From assembly GCA_021796215.1 (NCBI GenBank), contig JAJYOK010000008.1, positions 43,499 to 107,498 of the forward strand: DNA of 64,000 bases, written 5' to 3'. Positions within the stretch are counted from its first letter, which is position 1; each line of letters opens with the position of its first letter. This DNA is from Bacteroidota bacterium. Lineage in GTDB: Bacteria; Bacteroidota; Ignavibacteria; UBA10030; UBA8401. Made by a program: the position numbers and the translations under genes. A model generated the notes under the pieces. That model was not told where the DNA came from. It searched no databases and was given only the letters and a program-made list of their open reading frames with translations. Positions 47,233 through 56,350 of this stretch are shown piece by piece.

Positions 47233-49947
47233 TTATCTCGTTTCAATTCCCGGTGCTATGTTCACCTGAAATTTTTGTTTCTCCGTTTCTTTTCCGTGTT
47301 TCACTGTGACGGTATATTCGCCGGACGCCATAAATTTTCTTCCCTCGCCTCCGTAATTATTGATGAACTCCGCCGACGGGCGCAAATCCCACGTCACGCG
47401 ATTAAATCCCGGCACGCCCGGCGAGTTGATGTTTGCAACCGTGCGCCCCGCCGCATTGGTGATAGTTACCGCTGCCGGATCGCCGGTATATTCTTTGATG
47501 AAAAACGTAATCATTGCACCTTCCGGAGGATTGCTTCCGCGGTACACTGCGCTGCCTGACGATTCCACCCAGCCTTCGTTCGGATAAAATCCGTACGCAG
47601 GACGGGGCGGAAAGAGCGTTAACGGTTTTTCGCGCACCGAATCAACGAACGCTTCGAGCGGTTGAATGTCATCAAGAATATAAAGGCTTCGCCCGTGTGT
47701 TGCGATAACAAGATCGCGATCACGCGGTTGAATGGTCATATCGTCAACCGCAACGGTGGGAAGCCCGCCAAACTTGGTCCACTTCTCTCCGCCATCGAAA
47801 CTGATGAACAATCCGAATTCCGTTCCAGCGAAAAGAAGCTTCGGATTGTGCAAGTCTTCACGAATCACGCGCACGGGTCCGTCGGCAGGAAGATTGCCGG
47901 CAACACTCTTCCATGTTTTTCCCTCATCGGTGGTTTTGAAAACGAGCGGCGCATAATTTCCGCTCGGATATCCGATGACAGAAAGGTACGCGGTCTTCGA
48001 ATCAAAATGCCCCGGCTCGACACAGCTTATCCATTCGCCTTTGATCGTCTTCGGCAAATACCCGGAGAGGTCAGTCCATGTTCCGCCCTCATTCTCCGTC
48101 ACCCACAATTTACCGTCGTCGGTTCCAGCCCAGAGCATTCCTGCTTTCACCGGCGATTCGGCAAGCGCGTACACGACACCGTAATTTTCCGCTCCGCTGC
48201 CGGTGGTGAGAATGCGTTTAAGATTTTGCGTGGAAAGATCGGGGCTGATGGCTTTCCATTGTTTGCCGTGATCGTACAGCTTGAATACGCGATTGCCGCC
48301 CAAATACATTGCACCGGTGTCGTGAATACTCGGAATGAGAGGCGCATTCCAATGAAAACGAAATCCCGTTTCGCCTTCCGCCGGCTGCGGACGCAAACCG
48401 CGTGTTTCTCCTGTTTTCAGATTGATGCTGTGAACGTAACCCTCCTGCGACTCGGCGTACATCACATTCGGATCGTGCGGATCGAATACACAGTAAAATC
48501 CGTCGCCGCCGCCGAGATTCGTCCAATCGCAGTTTGTGATTCCTTCTTTTGAATAGGTCATGCTCGGACCTACCCAATTCAGATTATCCTGAAGTCCGCC
48601 CGCGACACGATACGGCGTGCTCATATCCGTGATGACATGATAAAATTCCCCGCCGGCGAATTTATTGAGAAACGCCCACGAACTTCCTCCGTTGAAACTT
48701 TGATAAATGCCGCCGTCAGTGCCGAGAAGAATTTTTGCACAATGTGTGACGGTGCCGGCGGCACTCGTTTTCGATGTGCGCGGATCAATAGCAAGTGCAT
48801 GGCAATCGGAATGAATATTCTTGAAGAAATTTTCCTGAAATGTTTTTCCACTGTCGTCAGAAACATGAAGCATGAAGCCGAGTACGTACACGCGCTTCAT
48901 ATCAACCGGATCAACACGAATCTGACTGAAATAAAACGGGCGCGGATCAAGCGGACTCAGGCGCGTCCATGTTTCTCCGCCATTTTCAGAACGAAAGACT
49001 CCGCCGCTTTTGCTGTGCACATTATCAATATCAACTGTCCCTCCTTCGTCGCTTTGCACAACTGCATAAATCACGTTCGGATTTTTTTGAAAGACATCGA
49101 GACAGATGCGGCCGGTCAATGCCGGCAAACCGTTCGACAGCTTTTTCCATGTTGTTCCGCCGTCGGTGCTTTTGAAAATTCCGCCGGCATCTTTTCCATC
49201 AGTGTACGATGAGCCGTACACGAACGACCACGGAGTTCTACGGCGCGCATACAATGCGGCATACACAATATTCGAATCGGCAATCACAACATCTCCGCAG
49301 CCGACTTTTTCCGCTTCATCTTTTGATGCAGTCAGAACGGGTTTCCACGTTTTGCCGCCATCTGTTGTTCTGTAAAGCCCGCGCTCGCCGCCCGGATTCC
49401 ACAAGTCGCCCATCGCTGCAACGAAGACTGTGTTCGAATCTTTCGGATTTACGGCAATGCGTGCGATCGTTTTGCTTTCCTTTAATCCGACATTCTTCCA
49501 CGTTGCGCCGCCATCGGTGGAATGATACACTCCGTCGCCCCAGCTCGAACTGTTGCGATCATTTGCTTCTCCGGTGCCGACCCAAATGCTTTTCGGGTTT
49601 GACGGATCAACGGTAATCGCGCCGATTGACGCGACCGGTTCCTTTTCAAAAATTGCGGAGAAGGTTGCGCCGTCGTCGGAGGTTTTCATCACGCCGCCGG
49701 TTCCAAGTCCGACATAAAACGTGAACGGGTCTTTCGAATCAAGTGCGATGGACGAGACGCGACCGCCCATGATTGCCGGACCTATGCTGCGCGCCTTCAT
49801 TGACTTGAGAAGAATTTCGTCTGAAACAGAAGACGGGGCTGATTCAGAGGATTTCGCTTTCATTTTCTGTGCAGATGCGCAATGCGGCACTGAAGCGATG
49901 AGAAAAATGGTCAACACCGCTGCAAAAAATTGTCCGGATGGTTTCAT
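47233..49947 (-). CDS. Secreted BNR/VPS10-like beta-propeller protein
   Basis: Large exported protein of 904 residues with a signal peptide (FAAVLTIFLIASVPHCASA). It is built from repeated Asp-box/BNR units of the type S-x-D-G-G-x-T-W (for example STDGGATWKNV, TTDGGKTWKPV, SFDGGEKWTKF), as in sortilin-type and sialidase propellers. After about residue 790 a C-terminal domain begins (PAYGFYPNEGWVESSGSAVY) with a fibronectin-like end (GEYTVTVKHGKETEKQKF). Annotators often call this family glycosyl hydrolase, but no catalytic residues can be identified. Role unknown; substrate binding on the cell surface is plausible. Confidence 0.85.
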   Translation of the reverse strand: MKPSGQFFAAVLTIFLIASVPHCASAQKMKAKSSESAPSSVSDEILLKSMKARSIGPAIMGGRVSSIALDSKDPFTFYVGLGTGGVMKTSDDGATFSAIFEKEPVASIGAITVDPSNPKSIWVGTGEANDRNSSSWGDGVYHSTDGGATWKNVGLKESKTIARIAVNPKDSNTVFVAAMGDLWNPGGERGLYRTTDGGKTWKPVLTASKDEAEKVGCGDVVIADSNIVYAALYARRRTPWSFVYGSSYTDGKDAGGIFKSTDGGTTWKKLSNGLPALTGRICLDVFQKNPNVIYAVVQSDEGGTVDIDNVHSKSGGVFRSENGGETWTRLSPLDPRPFYFSQIRVDPVDMKRVYVLGFMLHVSDDSGKTFQENFFKNIHSDCHALAIDPRTSKTSAAGTVTHCAKILLGTDGGIYQSFNGGSSWAFLNKFAGGEFYHVITDMSTPYRVAGGLQDNLNWVGPSMTYSKEGITNCDWTNLGGGDGFYCVFDPHDPNVMYAESQEGYVHSINLKTGETRGLRPQPAEGETGFRFHWNAPLIPSIHDTGAMYLGGNRVFKLYDHGKQWKAISPDLSTQNLKRILTTGSGAENYGVVYALAESPVKAGMLWAGTDDGKLWVTENEGGTWTDLSGYLPKTIKGEWISCVEPGHFDSKTAYLSVIGYPSGNYAPLVFKTTDEGKTWKSVAGNLPADGPVRVIREDLHNPKLLFAGTEFGLFISFDGGEKWTKFGGLPTVAVDDMTIQPRDRDLVIATHGRSLYILDDIQPLEAFVDSVREKPLTLFPPRPAYGFYPNEGWVESSGSAVYRGSNPPEGAMITFFIKEYTGDPAAVTITNAAGRTVANINSPGVPGFNRVTWDLRPSAEFINNYGGEGRKFMASGEYTVTVKHGKETEKQKFQVNIAPGIETR

Positions 49948-50097
49948 GGCATTCCTTCAAAAATGTAGAGAAAAACGTTCGTGCGAAGCAAATGTAAGAA
50001 AAATACTTCATGAAGAATTAAGAGGCAACTGCTTCAACGGAGTTTTACAAAAAGAGATGAAATTTTCTTTGGGGGGATATACACCGACGTACAAAAC

Positions 50098-52341
50098 TTA
50101 GAGGTTCCAGCCAAGCGATAGGTTAAATGTTGTCGGAAGCTGGTACACAACGTCGCCGTTCACATTGTTGATATAAAAAACATTCCTTTTGTTGTACACG
50201 TTGATCAGCGTTCCCTGAATATTGAAATGCATTAAATTCCAATCCATATCGTACGAAGCACTGAGATCAAGGCTTTGAAAACCGGGCAGGCGCGCGGTGT
50301 TCAAATCTCCGAAAAGAACCTGGCTGTACAGCGGTTGTCCGGTATACCCGGGCAAGTTGTACGGATCGGGCTGCACGGCACCGTAAAATCCGTTTATCGG
50401 AGTATACGGCAAGCCGCTTGTAAATTTCCATTTCGCTCTGAGCCATAATTTGCCAGCCGGCTGCCAGCCCGCGGTTGCTTGTATCTGGTGACGAAGATCG
50501 TACCGCGGATAATATCTTACACCGTCGAACGAGCGGGTTGTCTTGCCGAATGAATAGCTTCCTTCAATATACGATGCCTCGATATCATATTTGAAACTGA
50601 GATCAACACCATACGCGCGTCCTGTTCCGACAAGAAAGTCCGGTTCGTTGCTGTATACTTTGTCCCGGTTCACACCGATCAAGCGGGAAAAATCTTTGTA
50701 ATACACTTCCGCTTTGACGGAACTTAAAACATTTGGAGCTACAGTAACGCCGAAAATATATTGTGAAGCTGTTTCATCGCCTATATCGTCCGGTGCCGCC
50801 GCCACAACTTCGAAAGGAGTAAATACCAGATTCACGTCATTCAGGTCTATCAGTCTTTGATGATACAACCCGTACGCGGCATACACAGAGACCGGCTCAT
50901 CTATGCCGTAGGAAACCGACAACCGCGGCTCTGCCAAATATCCGTAGCCGCCCCCCATAATTTTTGTGAACGCTCTCTGGAGATCTGTTCTCAACCCCGC
51001 TTCAAACGACAACCTGCTGCTGCTTTTGAATGAATACGTCATCCACGCATCGGGCTCAATCTGTGATTCCGATTGTGTAATAACGCTTCCGTACGTGTTT
51101 GTAAAGGAATATGTGTACGTTGGAAAATTAAATCGAAGCCCGATATTTAATTCGTTGCGTGATTCAGTGTACGAAGTAACACTGCCATAGAGCGACGGAT
51201 TTGAAATCTGCGAAAGCTGATAGCGCAGCACAGCAGATTGTTTCGGCAACTGTTCAGCCTTGTACGACGAAAATGCAGCTTCGCCCTGCATGTTGAATTG
51301 ATCACCAATAAGAAAATTTCCGGAAACGGCGCCGGAAGTATTTCCCCAAACAAAATCCGGCTGAGTTTGATCCCGAGATTGTATGTTATCTGCACTTGTC
51401 AAAAATTCGGCGCTGAAATGACCTGTCGCCGATAAGTTGGCAGTAGTCTTCACAAAGGCATCATAAAAATCAAACGGCAGTCCTAACGAATAGAATTTAT
51501 TGAGAGCATTCTGATACAGCGGGCGGCGGAAGAATGCTACGAAACTGCTTGTGCCGCTTGAAATAGGGCCTGTTATTTCCAGGTCGGACGCAAGGAGATC
51601 GAAAGTTCCGGCTGCTTTGTAATTACGGTTATCGCCGTCAATTGTTTGAATATCGAAAACCGATGAAAGCCGCCCTCCGTACTGCGCACCGAAACCGCCC
51701 GAACTGAAGTTCGCTACCTTCACAATAAGCGGATCAACGAAACTAAAAAGTCCGAACGCATGAGAAAGATTGTACACCGGCATTCCGTCAATCATCACAA
51801 GATTCTCATCAGCACCCCCGCCCCGCACAAAATATTGGCTCGATATACCGCTCACGGTAACAACGCCGGGCAATTGCGTCACATATTGCACCACATCGCT
51901 TTTGAATATCCCGACATTCTTTTGCAGTTCTCCGGTTGTGATAATTTTTGTGCTAACGTTTCCGCCGGGTCCAACAACCCGCTCCCCGGTGACAGTAACG
52001 GCCGGAAGCGCCTTCGGAGATTCAGCCAATTCAAGCTGAATGGTTCTGTGCGTGCCGGAAATATTTCCAATTTCAAATGTTTTTGCTTCGTACCCCACAA
52101 TTGACACCCGAAGCTTAACATTTTGCGGGTTGACATTTCTCAAAATAAAATAGCCGTTGACGTCTGTAACAGTTCCAATTGTAGTACCGATAACCACGAT
52201 TGTCGCATAAGGAATTCTCTCGCCGCTCGCGCTGTCAATGACAGAGCCTTGAATTGTCGCTTTTCCCTCCTGTGCTTTCAGCGATGACGCACAAAAGGGA
52301 AGCAAGAGAAAGGAAACAAAAACCAAATAGAACTTTTTCAA
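50098..52341 (-). CDS. TonB-dependent receptor with carboxypeptidase-like N-terminal domain
   Basis: Outer-membrane importer of 747 residues. After a signal peptide (YLVFVSFLLLPFCASSLKA) comes a regulatory-like domain (ATIQGSVIDSASGERIPYAT, VTDVNGYFILRNV), then the plug (VVQYVTQLPGVVTVSGISS, YFVRGGGADENLVMIDGMPV) and a beta barrel ending PTTFNLSLGWNL. The barrel is compact compared with SusC proteins (~1000 residues). Translation starts at TTG, which overlaps the stop of the DUF4249 gene (TTGA), with AAGGA upstream. Last gene of a three-gene operon; substrate unknown. Confidence 0.93.
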   Translation of the reverse strand: MKKFYLVFVSFLLLPFCASSLKAQEGKATIQGSVIDSASGERIPYATIVVIGTTIGTVTDVNGYFILRNVNPQNVKLRVSIVGYEAKTFEIGNISGTHRTIQLELAESPKALPAVTVTGERVVGPGGNVSTKIITTGELQKNVGIFKSDVVQYVTQLPGVVTVSGISSQYFVRGGGADENLVMIDGMPVYNLSHAFGLFSFVDPLIVKVANFSSGGFGAQYGGRLSSVFDIQTIDGDNRNYKAAGTFDLLASDLEITGPISSGTSSFVAFFRRPLYQNALNKFYSLGLPFDFYDAFVKTTANLSATGHFSAEFLTSADNIQSRDQTQPDFVWGNTSGAVSGNFLIGDQFNMQGEAAFSSYKAEQLPKQSAVLRYQLSQISNPSLYGSVTSYTESRNELNIGLRFNFPTYTYSFTNTYGSVITQSESQIEPDAWMTYSFKSSSRLSFEAGLRTDLQRAFTKIMGGGYGYLAEPRLSVSYGIDEPVSVYAAYGLYHQRLIDLNDVNLVFTPFEVVAAAPDDIGDETASQYIFGVTVAPNVLSSVKAEVYYKDFSRLIGVNRDKVYSNEPDFLVGTGRAYGVDLSFKYDIEASYIEGSYSFGKTTRSFDGVRYYPRYDLRHQIQATAGWQPAGKLWLRAKWKFTSGLPYTPINGFYGAVQPDPYNLPGYTGQPLYSQVLFGDLNTARLPGFQSLDLSASYDMDWNLMHFNIQGTLINVYNKRNVFYINNVNGDVVYQLPTTFNLSLGWNL

Positions 52342-53282
52342 AAAAGAATTATCCTTGTTGTATCTACCGCTGCACCCGCAATGATACCGGTGCCGGAATT
52401 TCGCATAATGTTGGAAAAAATAATCTTGTCCGTTCTCATCACTAACGGATTCAATGAGCGGTTTGACGTAATAAAAAACCTATACAAGTTATCGTCAATT
52501 TGAGTAACAACGATACCGGCGTACAAGTGTGCAACTTTCATTTTACTCACATTCCTTTTAGCAATCTTTAATGCATTATTGTAGTCGGTGGCGTCAACGC
52601 TGACCTGCAATGTAGTCGTTTCGAGTTCTTTGAAAGGATTCAACGAATCCACGGGAGTGACATTAAATGCACCGACATGAAATTTCCCGGAAGCATCAAG
52701 CCCTCTGTATTCAAGAAACATTTGAATGAACGCGGCTCGTGTTAATCCAGACATGTTCACTTTGAACGTTATGTTGGCTCTTGCCTCATCTGCACTCAAA
52801 AGCCCGCTATACGAACCCCAGTTTTGGATTTTTATGTAACTAACTGGAATTGTAACGCGCGCGGACACGGGCGGGTATCCATCATGAAAAACATGGATTG
52901 AATAATTTCCGCCGGAAGTAATATGGAAGGGTGCAAAATAAAATGATACGGTGTCACCATCAATTACTGCTGTCGTGTCCACCAAGTTAACATATTGGCC
53001 GTTCCCAGATAATGAAACGGAAGCGCCATGCACAGGCTGTGACACATCTGACGGCGACTTCATTACAGATGTTACCCTCACATACACGGCTTGCTGCTCG
53101 GCAAACAGCACAGAGTACACATTCAATTTCGGAGTGTATTCTATTTCCGGTTGGAAGGGATTATTGCAACTGAGGGAAGCAAAAGAGACCAGAAACAAAA
53201 TGCAAAACAGAATGAGATAAAGATATAGATTTTGTCTTGGAGAAATAATTTGGGAATGTGAACGAAAGTATTGGAAAATCAT
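52338..53282 (-). CDS. DUF4249 lipoprotein
   Basis: Probable surface or periplasmic lipoprotein of 314 residues. A hydrophobic segment (LYLYLILFCILFLVSFAS) runs into lipobox-like LSC at about residue 39. The first ~18 residues before that segment are polar and a later start is possible. EYTPKLNVYSVLFAEQQAVY is typical of DUF4249, a family usually paired with TonB receptors in Bacteroidota and relatives. It overlaps both neighbours by four bases (ATGA with the T9SS gene upstream, TTGA with the receptor downstream), so the three are almost certainly one operon. Molecular role unknown. Confidence 0.87.
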   Translation of the reverse strand: MIFQYFRSHSQIISPRQNLYLYLILFCILFLVSFASLSCNNPFQPEIEYTPKLNVYSVLFAEQQAVYVRVTSVMKSPSDVSQPVHGASVSLSGNGQYVNLVDTTAVIDGDTVSFYFAPFHITSGGNYSIHVFHDGYPPVSARVTIPVSYIKIQNWGSYSGLLSADEARANITFKVNMSGLTRAAFIQMFLEYRGLDASGKFHVGAFNVTPVDSLNPFKELETTTLQVSVDATDYNNALKIAKRNVSKMKVAHLYAGIVVTQIDDNLYRFFITSNRSLNPLVMRTDKIIFSNIMRNSGTGIIAGAAVDTTRIILF

Positions 53283-55399
53283 TTGAGTAAAACCATTTTT
53301 TTTATTTCAACATAATTGCCTGCGGTAAGCCGGTAAAAATACGTTCCGCTCGCATACTTGCTCCCGTCGAATTGCGCTTTGTACGTTCCCGGCGATTTTA
53401 ACTCATTCACCAATGTGGCAACTTCGCGGCCGAGCAGATCGTACACTGTCAACGTTATTTTCTGACTACTGGATATTGAATACCGGATATTTGTCAAAGG
53501 ATTAAACGGATTCGGATAATTCTGCAACAACGAAAACGAAGCTGGCTGCTCCTTCGTTTGATGGATAACAGCTGTAATGCTGCTGCTGCTTTTAAACAAG
53601 CCGCTGTTAGTCGCTGCATAAAGATAGCCTTGCTGGTCAAACATAAGCGCTGCAACACTGGAATCTGTGAGTCCATTGTTTGCAGATTGCCAGCTTGATC
53701 CGTGATCGGTTGACACGAACACGCCATGGTCAGATGTGCCGGCGAAGTACTCAGAAGAATGGTTCACAAGAAAACACGTGACGTTTCCCTCGTTCATAGA
53801 TGGTATCTTCTCCCAATTCTCTCCTGAATTATCCGAATAATATGTACCGGCAGTATCTGTTCCCGCAAAAATCCTTCCTTCAGCATCTATTGCTATCGCT
53901 TTCACAGAATAAAAAATGAACGGGGATGAAATGTCTGTTTGCGTCCAATACGTACCTCCATTTGTGCTCATGAAAACACCGTTATATTGTGTGCCTGCAT
54001 AGAGATTGTCCGACGCATCCAGCGCAAGGCAATAAATTCTTGAGGTTGATAAACCGATAGTAGGCGTAGAAGAGCTCCAAACATCGTAATACGCTCTGAA
54101 GATTCCCCCTGTGCTGCCGATGTATTCATAATTTAAATCCGGAATCTCCACATAATCATATGCCCAGACTTCGATAGAAGGAATCCAAGAATTTCCTCCA
54201 TCCGGCAGATAGAACAATCCGTCACTTGATGAAAGATATAAACGCTTACTGACCGAAGAGTAATATATTTTATTTCTGTCTCCTCGTCCCAAGCCATCAC
54301 TTACTCTCAGCCATCGTCCGACAGAAGCTGGGTACTCATAAACACCGCCCGGCACACCGGCAAAAAGATTTCCTAAGCCGTCAAAACCAATTACGGTAAC
54401 TGACACGGGGCTAATACCACATTGAAGCCATTCCGATTTTGTACTGTCAAGAAAATAAATGCCGTCCCGCTCCGTTCCCGCATAGGTTATATTATTTGGA
54501 TTATAAAACGCTGTTGTCATTGGCGCCAAGGAGACCTTTGGAGCAACTTCTTTCCAGTTGCCGGTGGAGTCATTATAGACAAAGAGTCCATTGTTTGTAA
54601 CCGCAATCACTTCGCCCATCTGGTCGGATTGTAACGTCAAAATCGCAGCCGAGGCAGGAATCCCATCGGCATCGTTGATCCAATTGCTATCCTTAGGGGC
54701 TGCGGAAAGGATGCTGCGGCCTGTTGAAATGAAAACCTTCTCTTGTTCCCTGTCTGCAATTATAGAAGAGACCGATATCAACGACATTCCATAGCGTTTC
54801 CACGTTTTTCCGCTGTCTGAAGAAATATAAATTCCGCCGCCGCGTGCCGGTGAAATTTGCGAAGCAGGATAAGCTTCTAACCCCGCGTAGACATTCCCTG
54901 TGTTATCTTCTGCTATTGAAAGTACGGGTACGCGATAATCGGACGGCACTTGCGAAGAAAACCATGTTTTTCCATTGTCGTCCGAAATTGAAACTGTCGT
55001 CCATCCTCCTGCACAGATTCTGTTTCCGGAGATAGCCGCGAAAGCTTCTCCGTTTAAGTTCGTTCTAAACCATGATGTTCCCTTATCGCTTGATTCGTAC
55101 AGTCCTTCAGTAATATTCCCCGCATACACATTGCCTGAAGAATCTACACCAAGGGCGTCGGCGCCGAACTCTAAACTAAACCCCAACGCTTGCCAGCTTC
55201 CTCCTTTATCGGTTGAGCGATACATTCCTACGGAAGTCGCAGCAAAAACATTGCCTGACGGATCAACCGTAAGCAGCTGTATCGCTCCTGAATATGGCCC
55301 ATTAACTTTCGACCATGAAATTGACTGTGCGTCTGCCCGAACAAAGAAAATTCCACAGATAAAAATAATCGTACCGCGAAACAAGCGTGCATTTCTCAT
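53279..55399 (-). CDS. Secreted propeller protein with a type IX secretion C-terminal domain
   Basis: Exported protein of 706 residues: signal peptide (GTIIFICGIFFVRADAQS), repeated BNR-like blades (MYRSTDKGGSWQALG, YESSDKGTSWFRTNL, STNGGTYWTQT, STDHGSSWQSANNG) and a C-terminal sorting domain from about residue 625. That domain has LLQNYPNPFNPLTNIRYSI, LTVYDLLGREVATLVN and GTYFYRLTAGNYVEIKKMVL, the T9SS type A pattern that sends proteins to the cell surface. First gene of the operon with DUF4249 and the TonB receptor; it may capture or present their ligand, which is inference. Confidence 0.92.
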   Translation of the reverse strand: MRNARLFRGTIIFICGIFFVRADAQSISWSKVNGPYSGAIQLLTVDPSGNVFAATSVGMYRSTDKGGSWQALGFSLEFGADALGVDSSGNVYAGNITEGLYESSDKGTSWFRTNLNGEAFAAISGNRICAGGWTTVSISDDNGKTWFSSQVPSDYRVPVLSIAEDNTGNVYAGLEAYPASQISPARGGGIYISSDSGKTWKRYGMSLISVSSIIADREQEKVFISTGRSILSAAPKDSNWINDADGIPASAAILTLQSDQMGEVIAVTNNGLFVYNDSTGNWKEVAPKVSLAPMTTAFYNPNNITYAGTERDGIYFLDSTKSEWLQCGISPVSVTVIGFDGLGNLFAGVPGGVYEYPASVGRWLRVSDGLGRGDRNKIYYSSVSKRLYLSSSDGLFYLPDGGNSWIPSIEVWAYDYVEIPDLNYEYIGSTGGIFRAYYDVWSSSTPTIGLSTSRIYCLALDASDNLYAGTQYNGVFMSTNGGTYWTQTDISSPFIFYSVKAIAIDAEGRIFAGTDTAGTYYSDNSGENWEKIPSMNEGNVTCFLVNHSSEYFAGTSDHGVFVSTDHGSSWQSANNGLTDSSVAALMFDQQGYLYAATNSGLFKSSSSITAVIHQTKEQPASFSLLQNYPNPFNPLTNIRYSISSSQKITLTVYDLLGREVATLVNELKSPGTYKAQFDGSKYASGTYFYRLTAGNYVEIKKMVLLK

Positions 55400-55613
55400 T
55401 CAAACATTCTGCTCTTCAGCCCCATTAAATGATTGGAGAACTGTCTGCTAAAAATAACGTTTCGCTTTCATTAACACAACATATTTTCTGATAAGAAATT
55501 TTTTCGGCGGGGAAAAGAGGACGGCGATGGGTTCTGCTTCAGAATTTAAAGTGTCGGTGGTGTGTCTCCTGCAACTTGAATCCTGAACCATTTTGGCATT
55601 CAGCCATGCTTCG

Positions 55614-56051
55614 TTATGAGTACACTCTCAGCGATGTGCCTGATAACGATGTGCTGTATTTCATCAGCGGGCTTGCGGCAGGACCATTAATGACCGAGCC
55701 GTTCGTTGCGAAGTTGGAACCATGAACCGGACAGTGAAATTCATTTCCGGCTTTGTCGTAATACACGGTACCGCCCTGATGAGTACAAGTTTGGCTTACA
55801 GCTACATAATCCCCGTTGATCGTGCGCGCAACAATGATGCCGTTTTGATAAATATAGCCGCCGTTATTTTTCAACGCAGCATTCGCCGGGTCTGTTAGAT
55901 TAAGTGTAAAATCAACATTCGTCGGCGGAGCGGTAATAAGATTGCTGGAGTTTGGCGTACATCCGGCAAGAAAATAACTGCATGTCATCGCAGCCGCTCC
56001 TAAACCGAGAAGTGATAAAAATTCCTTTCTGTCCATTCTGTCCGCAGCCAT
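55614..56051 (-). CDS. Rieske [2Fe-2S] lipoprotein
   Basis: Small iron-sulfur protein of 145 residues. Cluster ligands are C89 and H91 in CTHQGG and C107 and H110 in CPVHGS, the normal Rieske arrangement with 15 residues between pairs. The N-terminus (DRKEFLSLLGLGAAAM) and a lipobox-like LAGC near residue 31 suggest export and lipid anchoring; it lacks a twin arginine. The start could also be the Met at residue 6. It has no cytochrome b partner in the window, so it may serve another electron-transfer chain rather than a bc1 complex. Confidence 0.92.
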   Translation of the reverse strand: MAADRMDRKEFLSLLGLGAAAMTCSYFLAGCTPNSSNLITAPPTNVDFTLNLTDPANAALKNNGGYIYQNGIIVARTINGDYVAVSQTCTHQGGTVYYDKAGNEFHCPVHGSNFATNGSVINGPAASPLMKYSTSLSGTSLRVYS

Positions 56052-56263
56052 ACACGAACTCCTTCTCTGCTATTTGTCAATGATGAGTAGTTGATTAAAA
56101 AGAAATGGTAGCGAAAGGCGACAGAAATAAACTCGCTTAGTGTGGGCTTTTAGTTTGTCTATGATCTGAGAGTTTCATCTCTTCTTACAAACAACAGCTA
56201 TCCCCGAAAGCAGGTTCCCCAATTTCTATAATCACTATAGTCACAAAGAGATGAAATTAAAAC

Positions 56264-56312
56264 GGATTGATGGATTTGCGGTCAGATCATCAATCCATTC
56301 ATCCATGCATCC
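56264..56312. repeat. ATCAATCCA-type repeat
   Basis: Contains GGATTGATGGATTT and, 8 bases on, ATCATCAATCCA with further CATCCATGCATCC units. Both share exact blocks with the repeat at 38152-38186. It lies in the 299-nt gap between the Rieske and POT genes, which holds no gene. Confidence 0.55.
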
Positions 56313-56350
56313 AACAATTCTTTTTCTGTCTGTATGCTCTGCGGTTGAAG

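Noticed and set aside
47662..48552. A 296-codon open frame opposite the propeller gene
   Set aside because: Mirror of the Asp-box repeats on the other strand; no recognisable domain.
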